DNA from: an uncultured Candidatus Altimarinota bacterium
GTDB lineage: Bacteria > Patescibacteriota > Gracilibacteria > BD1-5 > UBA6164
Assembly (NCBI GenBank): GCA_938015455.1
Contig: CALLPL010000006.1
Coordinates: forward strand, 1-64,000
Reading direction: 5' to 3'
Length of the DNA stretch: 64,000 nucleotides
In this document: in pieces, positions 1 to 9,493 of the stretch
Numbering within the stretch: position 1 is the stretch's first letter
How the letters are laid out: each line of letters begins with the position of its first letter
Translations under genes and position numbers: made by a program
The notes under the pieces: model-generated
What the model was told of the DNA's origin: nothing
Databases searched by the model: none
What the model saw: only the letters and a program-made list of their open reading frames with translations

Positions 1-7
1 TTTTGCC

Positions 8-40
8 TATAATCCCTCAGCTTACCCGCTATTTTTCGGG
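8..40 (+). promoter_or_regulatory. Putative -10 box and leader hairpin ahead of rpsT
   Basis: A perfect TATAAT sits at 8-13, and the leader contains a short hairpin (CCCG at 25-28 with CGGG at 37-40). The -35 region would fall before the window starts, so only half of the promoter is visible. It would drive the rpsT-infC-rpmI-rplT run. Confidence 0.4.
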
Positions 41-88
41 AATAAAGCTCTATTTTACAGTTATTTTTACCATTAATATTTTCGAGAT

Positions 89-394
89 ATGCCTATCATA
101 GCATCTGCAAAAAAAGCTTTGAAACAAAGCAGAAAGAAACATGCGAGAAACTCGCACTACAAGAAGCTCTATAGTGAATCAAGAGTTGCATTTGAAAAGG
201 CTATCAAAGCTGGTGATCTAAAGACTGCAAAGTCTATTTTCGCTAACAAAGTTGATAAAGATGGAAAGACTACTGGATCAGGGCTACAATCTCTTATTGA
301 TAAACTTACAAAAAAGAATATAATTCATCCTAATAATGGATCGAGAAAAAAATCAAAGTTTGTCAAAATGATGAAAACTCTCGAAACAGCTTAG
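89..394 (+). CDS. rpsT: Small ribosomal subunit protein S20
   Basis: S20 is a helical 16S rRNA-binding protein of the 30S subunit. The 101-residue product is very basic and starts with the family pattern (SAKKALKQSRKK, then RNSHYKK), followed by the usual helical hairpin and a lysine-rich tail. No UGA codon occurs in it. It is the first gene of a probable operon with infC 16 bases downstream. S20 is often monocistronic; here it precedes the IF3-L35-L20 genes. Confidence 0.93.
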   Translation: MPIIASAKKALKQSRKKHARNSHYKKLYSESRVAFEKAIKAGDLKTAKSIFANKVDKDGKTTGSGLQSLIDKLTKKNIIHPNNGSRKKSKFVKMMKTLETA

Positions 395-410
395 CTCTTG
401 ACCCCTATAA

Positions 411-923
411 ATGAAGGAAAAGAAAAAAAGATTAAATAAAGATATCAGAGCAGATATGGTTCAAGTCATCCTTGATGATGGTGGAAACCTCGGTGAGATG
501 AAACTTGAAGAAGCCCTCGAGAAAGCAAAACAAGAAGAACTCGATCTCATGGAGATTGGAAAGAGATGAGATTTAGTACTTGTCAAAATGCTTGACTATG
601 GAAAGCATCTCTACAGACAAAAGAAACTTGAGCAAAAGAATAAACAAAAGTGAAAAGCTCCTGATATGAAGACGATACGAATCACCTTCAAAATCGGAGA
701 GCATGACCTTGATGTAAAAAGGAAACAAGCAGAAAAATTTTCAGCAGATGGACATCCACTCAAGGTGAGTCTTATGTTGAGATGAAGAGAAAACCACTAT
801 GGAGATATCGCAGCAACAAAAATTGCTGACTTCGTAGAAAGTTTAAATGAGATATACAAGGCTGATGCCCCGGTGAGACGATCTGGAAATGTATTCAATG
901 TTATGATGAAACCAATAAAGTAA
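411..923 (+). CDS. infC: Translation initiation factor IF-3
   Basis: The 170-residue product needs three UGA codons read as glycine. The N-terminal domain has the motif LVKMLDYGKHLYRQKK (family: MDYGKFKYEQ), and the C-terminal domain has MKTIRITFKIGEHDLDVK, which matches the 30S-binding domain. IF-3 prevents subunit joining and checks the start codon. The start is a plain ATG at 411 right after rpsT. The order infC-rpmI-rplT that follows is the classic IF3-L35-L20 operon. Confidence 0.95.
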
Positions 924-944
924 TTACTTATAATTTAGACCACT

Positions 945-1145
945 ATGCTTAAAACACGAAAATGAGTTGCAAAAAGACTCAAGGTAACAGGAACAGGAAA
1001 GATAAAACTTGGAAAAGCTTGTAAAAGGCATCTCCTCTCTAATAAATCTTCAAAAGCAAAAGGAAGAAATAAGTATGGTCTTATTGTTTCTGAAAGTGAG
1101 ACAAAGAGAATAAAAAGACAAATACCTCATTCTTTGAGGAAATAA
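945..1145 (+). CDS. rpmI: Large ribosomal subunit protein L35
   Basis: The 66-residue basic protein matches L35: it starts MLKTRKGVAKRLKVTGTGK (the glycine at residue 7 is UGA) and continues with the conserved RHLLSNKSSKAK segment and a basic C-terminus. Length is normal for the family. It lies 21 bases after infC and 63 bases before rplT, as in the conserved operon. Confidence 0.93.
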
Positions 1146-1208
1146 TTTAAATACTACTCTTGGAGCGCATGTCTGTGTTCCCTACAAATATAATTTAATA
1201 CTAGAACT

Positions 1209-1553
1209 ATGGTACGTGTAAAGAGAGCTCTGATGACAAAGAAGAGACATAAAAATATTCTAAAACAAACTAAAGGTTTTAGAATGCTGAACTCTAGAGT
1301 TTTCTCTAGAGCAAAGAATGCTTGGATGAAAGCAGGTCTTAATAGTTATATTGGTCGAAGACTCAAAAAGAGAAACTTCCGAAGACTCTGGACTACTCGT
1401 ATCAACAATGCCGTTAGAGCAGAAGGATCTACCTATTCTAAGTTCATCAATGCTCTCTACCTCAAAAAGGTAAAGCTCAACAGAAAGGTACTTTCTAATA
1501 TGGCTATCTCTCATCCAGAGGTTTTCAAAAAAGTAGTATCATTCGTAAAGTAG
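1209..1553 (+). CDS. rplT: Large ribosomal subunit protein L20
   Basis: The 114-residue product has the L20 hallmarks: MVRVKRALMTKKRHKNILKQ at the start, then RRLKKRNFRRLWTTRINNA and YSKFINALY. L20 is an early 50S assembly protein that binds 23S rRNA; in several bacteria it represses its own operon. It contains no UGA codon. A strong terminator follows directly, so it closes the operon. Confidence 0.96.
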   Translation: MVRVKRALMTKKRHKNILKQTKGFRMLNSRVFSRAKNAWMKAGLNSYIGRRLKKRNFRRLWTTRINNAVRAEGSTYSKFINALYLKKVKLNRKVLSNMAISHPEVFKKVVSFVK

Positions 1554-1554
1554 T

Positions 1555-1589
1555 AAAAAAGAACTCCAAAAGGAGTTCTTTTTTTTTGT
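1555..1589 (+). terminator. Rho-independent terminator after rplT
   Basis: The stem AGAACTCC/GGAGTTCT with an AAAA loop is followed by a run of T. It starts right after the rplT stop codon and ends the ribosomal operon. Confidence 0.9.
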
Positions 1590-1620
1590 GAAAAATATTT
1601 ATTCCTAAAACCCTATTAGT

Positions 1621-1911
1621 ATGAGATATAGCTCTGAAGCTGCAAAAGAGGTCTATCACTCAATGAAACTATCTCCTAAATGAACATTTCCAATTACAGC
1701 ATTAATCGTTGATGGAATACTTCAAAATTTAGTATATGGCTTACATGAATCACATCCTGACTGAGAATGAGAAAGTATTCATATGGAAGTAGAATGAAAA
1801 ATTCTTATGAGAGAGTCATGGAAAGGCTGAGTTAAAAGGTGAGTTCAAAATATCATCAATCTATGACATTATACAAAGACAAAAAGTACTCCTTTAGAAA
1901 AAGCAGCTTAA
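1621..1911 (+). CDS. Hypothetical protein, 96 residues
   Basis: An open frame from ATG 1621 to TAA, with eight UGA codons read as glycine, encodes a soluble-looking mixed-charge protein. No family is recognised and there is no signal peptide or membrane segment. The last codons (Lys-Ala-Ala-stop) lie inside the terminator palindrome that it shares with the convergent gene on the minus strand. High UGA content suggests modest expression. It could be a lineage-specific small protein. Confidence 0.6.
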
Positions 1912-1921
1912 GCTGCTTTTT
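1898..1921. terminator. 24-bp perfect palindromic terminator shared by convergent genes
   Basis: AAAAAGCAGCTT is followed directly by its reverse complement, with T-rich flanks on both strands, so it can terminate transcription from either side. Both flanking genes place their stop codons (TAA at 1909-1911 and, on the minus strand, at 1910-1908) in its centre. Confidence 0.8.
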
Positions 1922-2144
1922 TTGTTAACTGAGAGTTATCGTTCGCTACTTCTCTTTCTGCAGCTACTCAAAAGACCCTATCACTAGGATGAACTCCTTT
2001 TATATAGTCCCATACTGATAATCGAGTAAAATTTCTTTCATCTACTATATCTTGAGATTCTACATCAGCTGTAACTTGCTCTAGTATTACTCCTCCCTCA
2101 ACTTTTGGGGAGTCATCCTGATTTGTGTTTTCTACTGCAGACAT
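1908..2144 (-). CDS. Hypothetical protein, 78 residues
   Basis: A small acidic protein starting MSAVENTNQDDSPK, with one UGA-Gly codon and the same Lys-Ala-Ala end as its convergent neighbour because both run into the shared palindrome. No domain is recognised and no signal peptide is visible. The frame is open and in the expected orientation relative to the terminator, which is the main support. Confidence 0.5.
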
Positions 2145-2232
2145 TTTATCTTTCTAAATACTATATAAGTATATTAAAACATAAATATCAAGTATTTGCA
2201 AATATATATTGACTTTTACACTATTTTGTAAT

Positions 2233-2943
2233 TTATTTATTATTATCTTTTTCATATTTATCTGCACTTGCAACCAATACTGCTGTTCATAATCATCACA
2301 AATAACGATAATGTTTGTCACCCAATTGAGCCATAGGTAATTCAAATCCTATACTCCTAACATCAACTCCATATTTTTTATGTTCTCATCTCTCAACTTC
2401 TCCCTTTGTTTTACCTAACGTATGAATAAATTCATCTATTATATATTTTGGTATCTCATTACCTTCAGCATAAGATCTTATTCTTTCAGAATAGTCATCT
2501 AAAATATTACCACTTGCATCAAGATGACAGTCAATTATTCATTGGTGAGCATCACTCTCTATATTTTTCCATTCTGATAGATATTTATCGTACGATTCTT
2601 TATATCCATCATAAAGTTTTTGAATACTGTTTACTACCTCAGCAAAATCAACTTCTGGGTAATGACCAGCGAACGTTTGAAAATAATTGGAAATATCCTC
2701 CTTATTACTATTTCCTTGAAAAAATGGATTATTTTTTGAACTCTCTGGAAACCATTCTTGAACAGTTAGTTCTATCTGTTCTGAATTCATTCAAGCTTCC
2801 TGGAATTCTTTTTTTAATTCATCAAGAAGGTCACCCTTTAAGACTTCATCAAACTCAGGAAAACCTTGATCTTTTTCTGCAAGTAGATCAAAACCTTGAT
2901 TTACACATTCTGCAGAAGTTAATTGTGCCTCTATTTGTGTCAT
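2233..2943 (-). CDS. Hypothetical protein, 236 residues
   Basis: Reading six UGA codons as glycine joins pieces into one frame from ATG 2943 to TAA 2233. The protein is acidic and predicted helical, without signal peptide or membrane segments. No family is recognised. A long plus-strand reading frame (2448-2963) is antisense to it and is judged a shadow. It stands alone between a hypothetical gene and the divergent dnaK promoter region. Confidence 0.6.
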
Positions 2944-3048
2944 ATTTTAATATACCTAAATAAACTATATATATGTATTAAAGCATACATTTTTCCTCAG
3001 TGCAAAAACTCCCTTATTTCTTTAAAATAGTTGTTTTCTCATATTAAA

Positions 3049-3075
3049 TTAGCACTCAAATGTAAAAAGTGCTAA
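3049..3075 (+). promoter_or_regulatory. CIRCE-like HrcA operator upstream of dnaK
   Basis: TTAGCACTC, a 9-base spacer, then AAGTGCTAA. The CIRCE consensus is TTAGCACTC-N9-GAGTGCTAA, so only one base of the second arm differs. It lies just upstream of the -35 box. By established knowledge CIRCE binds the heat-shock repressor HrcA; no hrcA gene is in the window. Confidence 0.88.
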
Positions 3076-3081
3076 AAAGTT

Positions 3082-3109
3082 TTGACGGGGTGTATTTTTT
3101 GGATAGAAT
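3082..3109 (+). promoter_or_regulatory. Sigma70-type promoter of dnaK
   Basis: TTGACG at 3082-3087 and TAGAAT at 3104-3109 with a 16-base spacer. Transcription would start near 3116, giving a leader of about 85 bases. The CIRCE arm ends seven bases before the -35 box. Confidence 0.7.
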
Positions 3110-3199
3110 GCTCATAATTCCTCAGAACTTCTTTCGTTTTTTCAAAAGACTGCCAGATGGGGAATGTTTAAAAAATATTAAATTATAACTATTTATACT

Positions 3200-5095
3200 A
3201 TGTGAAAAATAATAGGAATTGATCTGGGTACTACCAACTCTGCTGTAGCATTTATGGAGGGTGGTGAAGCAAAGATTATTCCAAACGCGGAGGGTAACAG
3301 AACTACTCCGAGTATCGTGGCCCATAAAGATGGATCTATCATCGTTGGGACTCCTGCAAAGCGTCAGGCAATCACGAATCCAGCTGGAACAATATTCTCA
3401 GCAAAACGTTTTATTGGACGAAAGTTCTCTGAGGTAAGTGATGAGATCAAAAATGCTCCCTTTGAAATCGTAAAAGGAAAAGATGGAGCAGCGCTTATCA
3501 AGTTTGATGGGAAAGAAGTTCGTCCTGAGGAAATTGGAGCACATGTCCTCATGAAGTTGAAGGAAGATGCTGAAAAATTTCTTGGAAGCTCTGTCTCAGA
3601 AGCTGTTATCACGGTACCAGCCTACTTTAACGATGACCAAAGACAGGCAACGATAAACGCTGGTAAGATCGCAGGACTTGAGGTAAAACGTATTGTAAAC
3701 GAACCAACAGCAGCGGCACTTGCCTACGGAGCTGGAAAAGGAAAAAATGAAAAAATTGCGGTGTATGATCTGGGTGGAGGTACTTTTGATATCTCTATAT
3801 TAGAACTTTCAGAAGAAGGAACCTTTGAAGTACTTGCTACTAATGGTGATACCCATCTTGGTGGTGATGATTTTGACCAAATAATCACTGAGTGGATCAT
3901 CGATGAATTTAAAAAAGATCAGGCTGTAGATCTCCACAACGATCCTATGGCACTGCAAAGAGTTCGTGATGAAGCTGAAAAAGCCAAGAAAGAACTATCA
4001 GCTACGAGTGAATATGATATTAACCTCCCATATATCACCGTTGACTCATCTGGACCAAAAAACCTTATGATGACGCTCACAAGAACAAAGTTTGAGGAAC
4101 TTATCGGAGATCATGTAGAGCGAAGTCTCAAGCCATGTAAGGCTGTACTCAAGGATGCTGGACTCAAAGCATCTGAGCTAGACGAAGTACTTCTCGTTGG
4201 TGGATCAACTCGTATCCCACTCGTCGTTTCAAAGGTAGAAGCATTCTTTGGGAAAAAACCAAATACATGAATCAACCCAGATGAAGCTGTTGCTATGGGT
4301 GCTGCTATCCAGGCAGGTATTATCGGAGGTGACGTTACTGACGTACTTCTCCTCGATGTTACTCCTCTCACGCTCGGTATAGAGACTATGGGTGGAGTGA
4401 GAACTCCAATGATCGAGAGAAATACGACTATCCCAGCAAACAAGATGGAAACATTCTCAACGGCTGCTGATAATCAGCCAGGAGTAGAAATTCACGTACT
4501 CCAGGGAGAACGTGAAATGGCTGCTGATAATAAATCTCTCGGGAAGTTCATGCTTGACGGAATCGCTCCAGCTCCAAGAGGAGTTCCACAAATCGAGGTA
4601 TCCTTTGATATCGATGCAAATGGAGTACTCCATGTAACTGCAAAAGATAAAGGAACTGGAAAAGAACAAAAAATCACGATCCAAGGATCAACGGGTATGG
4701 ACGAGGCTGAGGTAGATAAGCTTGTCAAAGAAGCAGAAGCAAAGAAAGACGAAGATAGTGCAAAGAAAGAGCAAGTAACCGCTCGTAATGAAGCTGATAG
4801 CGCCGTAGCACAAGCTGAGAAGCTTATAGCAGATAATGCTGACAAGATTAGTGACGAAGACAAGACACTTCTCGAAGACAAAATAAAAGACGTCAAAGAG
4901 GTACTCTCTAAATCAGATGCAACCAAGGACGACTTCGAAGCTCCTTCTAAAGCACTCCAAGAAGCTCTCATGCAGGTAGGACAAAAGATCTACTCACAAG
5001 CAGATGCAGAGGCTCCGGCTGGAGACGCACCTGACAGTGATGATGCTTCTGATAAGAAGGATGATGAGGTGCAGGATGGTGAAGTAGAGAAGTAA
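3200..5095 (+). CDS. dnaK: Molecular chaperone DnaK (Hsp70)
   Basis: A full-length 631-residue Hsp70. The start is ATG-TGA (Met-Gly), giving [18 protein letters not shown], the phosphate-1 loop. Further nucleotide-binding motifs are [15 protein letters not shown] and [13 protein letters not shown]. The second UGA (4268-4270, residue 357) supplies the glycine of [14 protein letters not shown]. The substrate domain and an acidic C-terminal tail follow. DnaK refolds proteins with DnaJ and GrpE, but neither gene is adjacent. Control by HrcA is likely from the CIRCE element. Only two glycines use UGA, in line with a highly expressed gene. Confidence 0.98.
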
Positions 5096-5112
5096 TCTGG
5101 TATTCTTAAGTT

Positions 5113-5143
5113 AAAAGGCTCTCGAATTCGAGAGCCTTTTTTT
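5113..5143 (+). terminator. Terminator after dnaK
   Basis: A 28-base palindrome (AAAAGGCTCTCGAA and its complement) ends in a T run. The minus-strand neighbour ends at 5142, so the hairpin may serve both directions. Confidence 0.9.
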
Positions 5144-5642
5144 AGGCTGACTTTTCACGTACGAATTTTAATTGTTCATCAACATTTCTTCTAATGTCTC
5201 ACAAAGACTTTATATATATAGGTCAAGAATCAATTTTAGAAAAATCGTGTAATTCTGATACTACTCTCATTGTTATATCATCGCTTCAAACAACAAATGT
5301 TACATAAATGTAAATCTTTCACTTTGAAACATTATTTTCAGGCAACAACCCTCTTTTAAAAAATTCAATCTCTTTAGAAATATTGTAATACTGATCTCCA
5401 CGAACGTAATCAGATAAATTATCCATAATACTTGATTTCCAGTATACATTTCATAAACCATATGGATCTAGCTCATAATCAAGCTCATCTCTCACAGCTT
5501 CGTATAATCTTTTCAATCAATTTTGTCTAATTTTATCTGCAAGTTCTTTTAGCGATTCTCCTTTACTAATATTATCTTCAATAGGTGGAGTGTAGTTTCT
5601 AAAATCCTCAGGAGTAGGAAATGAGAAAGTTTCTTTTCACAT
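5142..5642 (-). CDS. Hypothetical protein, 166 residues
   Basis: The frame opens with ATG-TGA (Met-Gly) at 5642, has several UGA-Gly codons and ends at TAA 5142 beside the dnaK terminator. The next in-frame upstream ATG is cut off by TAA, which fixes the start. The protein is acidic in its first part and has a beta-rich stretch (IYIYVTFVVG) near residue 115. No family is recognised; no signal or membrane segment is seen. Confidence 0.6.
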
Positions 5643-5715
5643 CTTTTACAATTTCATAAGTCTAAAATACATTATTTATAATAACATATACTTTATTTCT
5701 AAGCAAAATTATTCC

Positions 5716-6405
5716 CTACCTACAAAACCTCACTTCCTCAATCTCCAATTGAAACTCTCAGTCTACTCAATCAGAGAGAATGATCCCGATCTGCTGAGCA
5801 AGATCCTTGTTGAAGGCTGCTACATTGACAGACCTACCAAAGTAAGATGGCTGAAGTACGAGAAAAGGAATCTCTACCTCTTCGAACTCTCAAGAATTCT
5901 GTAAGGGTATCACTGCCTGGTGAGAAACACTTAGATTATTGCTATCACGAAAGGTCATCTTGTATTCTCGACCATCAGACTTTGCTCTGAGCTTTACAGA
6001 ATTATAATCAGAGAGTACTCAGGGACTAAGTCCTCCTCGAAAGGATGAAAACCCTCATCAGCGAGTAATAATCGTTCCTGAAAAAATCATACTTTCATTC
6101 TCATATGAGAGAAATCATTGTGATTTTCCTCACATCACTCAGTCATTTACTATTCCCCATCTATAATCTAGATTATTTGAAAAATCCTCAAATACGAGAC
6201 AGTTTTCTTTTGGAGTAGCCTCTGTTAGATCAGGTTCTGAGGAGGATTCTAGCTTTTGAGTAGATTCTTCTGCAGTTGTTTGCTCTTCTGACTCTTCTAG
6301 AGCTAAATTTGAAGATTTTTCTGTATGTTCCTCGAGAACTGGGGCTTCATCTGGGTCAGAGCAAGCTATGAGAAAGAAGGAACTAATGAGGATAAGGTAT
6401 TTCAT
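5716..6405 (-). CDS. CIA30-domain lipoprotein
   Basis: The 229-residue product has a lipoprotein signal peptide (MKYLILISSFFLIACSD, lipobox LIAC) and an acidic Glu/Ser-rich linker to about residue 70. The rest matches the CIA30 (NDUFAF1-like, PF08547) beta-sandwich: WGIVNDGVMGGKSQG, then FSGTIITRGGGFSSFRGG. In mitochondria CIA30 assists complex I assembly; in bacteria the domain is usually a predicted carbohydrate-binding-like secreted domain of unknown role. Membrane anchoring outside the cytoplasm is inferred from the lipobox. Several of the domain's glycines are UGA. Confidence 0.8.
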
Positions 6406-6474
6406 ATAAATGCGTAGTAAAATTGATTATATTTTAATAGAGAGTAGAGAAAATGAAAGATTATATTAAATCTC

Positions 6475-6502
6475 TTGACATATTGACATTTTTATATAAT
6501 AT
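6475..6502 (+). promoter_or_regulatory. Putative promoter of the 6532 gene
   Basis: TTGACA at 6475-6480 and TATAATAT at 6495-6502. Using TAATAT as -10 gives a 16-base spacer. The start codon lies 30 bases downstream. Confidence 0.55.
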
Positions 6503-6531
6503 GCTGGTAATATTTTAATAAATATTGTTGT

Positions 6532-7149
6532 ATGCTACGATTTTTGTTATCTATCCTAATACTCTGAGCATTTGTATGGGGGATATTTAGTTTCTTTAAT
6601 CCTTTAAATCAATTAGCAAAGGGCTTTGAAAAGACTCCCGATGAGTATACGGCACTTCTTACACAGGCAATAGAGAGAAATAACCCTGAGGCATGAGATG
6701 TATCAGCTATGTTTGGAAATAAAAACCTAGAAGAAAAAGATGATACTGAGAGTACAGAGCAAGAAGATATAGACAACAATAAAAACCTTGGAAATAGAGC
6801 GTTTATACAAAATGAATTTTACAGCCAAGATAGTTCAGCTAACTCGTGAGGTTGAGAAGATACTATGAATAGCAAAACTCGCAGTTATCCCCTCAATGAT
6901 ATAGAGCAGTGAATGAACAGAGCAGAGAAGAATCTTCGTAATCTCTATGGAAAGACTCAAGGAACAGGGTGATATTTTGGAACCCCTCCTCTCCCAAACA
7001 GTAATACTAAAAAAGGCTCTTCTCAACTATGAGGACTCATCTTTGATCCACCACTCAGTCCACCACCTCTATCAAGTGGAGCAGGTGGAAATATGATGTT
7101 TGGTAAATACACCAACATTCGTGACTATGGAGCGTATTGAAAACTCTAG
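6532..7149 (+). CDS. Hypothetical membrane-anchored protein, 205 residues
   Basis: The N-terminus (MLRFLLSILILGAFVWGIF) is a single hydrophobic segment, so the protein is probably anchored or exported. The middle is acidic (Glu/Asp/Asn-rich, residues 60-90) and the C-terminal third is rich in Gly and Pro (FDPPLSPPPLSSGAGG). Eleven UGA-Gly codons are needed. No family is recognised. It ends 68 bases before gmk and may be co-transcribed with it. Confidence 0.65.
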
Positions 7150-7217
7150 GAAAGTCTTGGTTTTAGTGAGAAAAAAAATATACTAGCATTCATATTTTTA
7201 GCTCTATTTTGTTTATC

Positions 7218-7808
7218 ATGCAAGGACATCTCTATTTTATCATGTGAGTTTCAGTATCTGGAAAAGGGACTCTTAAAAAGAATCTTGAAAAGCAAGGTAT
7301 TAAAAATCTTGAGTTTTTAAAATCCTACGTTACTCGTGATATGAGGCCATGAGAAGTAAACGGAGAAAGTTATTATTTTGTGAGCCGAGAAGAATTTGAA
7401 GCTGCTATAGAAAATAATGAATTTCTTGAATACGAAACAAACCATAAAATTGCCTACTATGGAACGAAAAAAGATGAGGTAGACCTAGGTCTCAAGGCTG
7501 GGAAAATACTTTTTAAAGAAGTAGATACCAAAGGACTTAAGCAAATCCATGAAAAACACCCTGGTTTCAAGGAGAATTGTACTTCATTTTTTCTTGATGT
7601 TCCAAATGAAGTACTCAGAGAGAGATTTTTTGAAAGAAACCCAGAGGGATCAGAGGCAGATTTCAAAAATAGGCTTGAAAGTACTATTTTTGAGCGAGAG
7701 CAAGCGCAGGAGTACTGTGACTACATTATTGACGCAACTCAGAGTCCAGAAGGAGTTTTAGAGGAAGTATTAGCTATTATCGAATATACATGAAATTCCA
7801 TATCATAA
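7218..7808 (+). CDS. gmk: Guanylate kinase
   Basis: It phosphorylates GMP to GDP. The 196-residue protein has the P-loop GVSVSGKGT, the GMP-binding segment VTRDMRPGEVNGESYYFVSR with EFLEY and AYYGT, and a C-terminal lid helix with RLESTIFEREQAQEYCDYII. Under the standard code it would stop at TGA 7791-7793; with UGA = Gly it runs five residues further (GNSIS) to TAA 7806-7808 and overlaps trmD by 19 bases. The start is ATG 7218, which leaves only eight residues before the P-loop. Confidence 0.94.
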
Positions 7809-8440
7809 CTATATTTCCTGAAGCTTTTGAAAGCTTTCTTGCTACAAGTATTATTGGAAAGGCTTATAAAAAGAAGCTTTTTGAGGTAAACTTTTATAAA
7901 CTCAATGAGTTCTCTCCCGAAACATCTGGCCATATAGATGCAAAAGCTTTTTGAATGCATGGGCAGGTACTAAAGCCTGAACCTCTCAGTAGAGCTATAG
8001 AACATATCTTTGAAAATGTTTGAAAAAAAATACCTGTAATACATTTTACCCCAAGAGGAAAAACGCTCAATCAGCAGCACATAGAAAATTTTTCACAAAA
8101 CTTAGAAGAGTGTGTCATAATTTGTGGGCATTACGAGGGTATTGATCAGCGTATTATAGATCTATTTGTTAACTATGAGATCTCTATTGGGAGTTATATC
8201 CTCACGAGTTGAGAGCTTGCCACTCAGGTATTTCTAGACAGTCTCATTCGGCATATTCCTGAAGTTTTGAGTAACAATGACTCTCTTGTAGAAGAAAGTT
8301 TCTGCGAGAAATTCGGTAGACAAAAAGAGTATCCTCTATATACTCGTCCTCAAGAATTTAGAGGGATAAAAGTTCCAGATGTACTTATCTCTGGGAACCA
8401 TAAAGATATTGCTCAATGGAAACAAAATAATTTAAGCTAA
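7790..8440 (+). CDS. trmD: tRNA (guanine37-N1)-methyltransferase TrmD
   Basis: This SPOUT methyltransferase makes m1G37 in tRNA. The 216-residue product starts MKFHIITIFPEAF, and has CGHYEGIDQRI and SIGSYILTSGELA, which form the trefoil-knot SAM site, then LDSLIRHIPEVL with the catalytic-type Asp. The usual IGDY is IGSY here. It is slightly shorter than typical (about 230-250). Its ATG overlaps gmk in an ATGA string, and its TAA overlaps the next ATG (TAATG), so the three genes are tightly coupled. Confidence 0.95.
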
Positions 8441-8976
8441 TGCAGGAATACATTGAACAGCTCTGGGAAACAGTGACTATTGAATTTATGTTCAAATTTT
8501 TTGTGGTTTATTTTTTTGTAGTTTGGATGGCTCTTGTCCTCTGGGTAGCAAAAGACATATCTAACAGAAGTAACTCTCGCATTTTTCAGACATTTTGTGT
8601 TCTCCTTATTATCCTACTTACTCCTTTGGGAGTATTTCTTTATCTCCTCCTGCGTCCTCGTATGAGCGTGTACGAAAAGTACCAAGAAGAAATAGAAGGA
8701 AACCTCTTAATACTATGAGATATAGTACATGAACGTCTCGAAAAAGCACCAGGAGAGATGCTCCTATGTCACAACTGTCACATAAAAGTTGAAGACGATT
8801 ATATTATGTGTCCTGAATGTAAAACCTCTCTCAAGCATAACTGTAAAAGCTGTAGAAAAGAGATTCGCTCAAGTTGGGCCGTATGTCCCTACTGTAAGAC
8901 CAAACAAGAAAAGAAAACGCATCAAAAGAAATCTCAGAAGCATAAAGCAAAGAAGCAAAAAAACAGCAACTACTAA
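8440..8976 (+). CDS. Membrane protein with double zinc ribbon
   Basis: The 178-residue protein has two hydrophobic segments (about residues 17-38 and 47-68) joined by WVAKDISNRSNSR, which resembles the PLD nuclease N-terminal (PLDc_N) membrane module. After a UGA-Gly linker comes a cytoplasmic zinc-ribbon pair: CHNC, CPEC, CKSC and CPYC. The tail is Lys-rich. The partner and function are unknown. Its ATG overlaps the trmD stop by one base, so translation is probably coupled. Confidence 0.8.
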
Positions 8977-8989
8977 GTTGCTGTTTTTT
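8957..8989 (+). terminator. Terminator after gmk-trmD operon
   Basis: The stem AAAACAGCAAC/GTTGCTGTTTT with a 6-base loop and T run overlaps the last codons of the upstream gene, so the Lys/Asn tail is part of the hairpin. Confidence 0.85.
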
Positions 8990-9003
8990 CTTATCAAGAT
9001 CAT

Positions 9004-9489
9004 TTAAATAGTTCCTTGAATCATCTTTACAGTACTACTTGTGAAAATTTCAGGAGACTCTTTAGTTAAGTTATCAAGCTCCTCTCTCGTGAACCATCTG
9101 AGCGTCTCGACCTGTCACTCTTCTTTCGTAAACTCAGAGATGTCTCGATCAAGAGTAAGTCTATACAGCTGACAAAAGTATTGATGTTTTCCCGTACTTC
9201 TATACTTTTTCCATTTCGTAAATTTTTCTCAACTAAGTCCTATTTCTTCCTCAGCCTCTTTATACATATTCTCCTCGTAAGTCTCGCCTGCGTCAACTGT
9301 TCCAACAGCTGCGGGTCACCACTTTCCAGGGCTATGACTCTTCAAAAATCACCTCTGAGCTAGAAATACTCCTCCCGTTGAGTTTTCAATAAATAAACAC
9401 GAGACTCGATATATCTCATCAAGTCTAACCTCCAAACGTTCCTTCACTCAGATTTCCTCGTCCTGTTCATTTACGATAATTATTTTCAT
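9004..9489 (-). CDS. Nudix hydrolase
   Basis: A 161-residue Nudix-fold protein. The Nudix box (G-x5-E-x7-RE-U-x-EE-x-GU) appears as GTVDAGETYEENMYKEAEEEIGL apart from Lys for Arg, so the metal-binding glutamates are intact. KWGPAAVGTVDAGE and RWFTREEL are also typical. The substrate cannot be told; the arrangement resembles isopentenyl-diphosphate isomerase/MutT-like branches. It is the last gene of a minus-strand run behind leuS that also contains a degenerate paralogue. Confidence 0.88.
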
Positions 9490-9493
9490 AGTC

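Noticed and set aside
2448-2963. 171-residue plus-strand reading frame
   Set aside because: It is antisense to a continuous recoded minus-strand gene (2233-2943), is rich in His/Leu/Tyr as expected from reversed AT-rich coding DNA, and matches no family.
4492-4971. 159-residue Ser-rich minus-strand reading frame
   Set aside because: Antisense to the dnaK C-terminal part; the Ser/Leu-rich composition comes from reversed Lys/Glu/Ala codons.
3254-5095. dnaK as two genes or a pseudogene broken by TGA at 4268
   Set aside because: The two parts fit one Hsp70 without loss, and the TGA falls on a conserved Gly; the same happens in dozens of genes, so it is recoding rather than decay.
7791-7793. TGA as the stop codon of gmk in an ATGA overlap with trmD
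   Set aside because: UGA encodes Gly in this genome; gmk goes on to TAA at 7806-7808.
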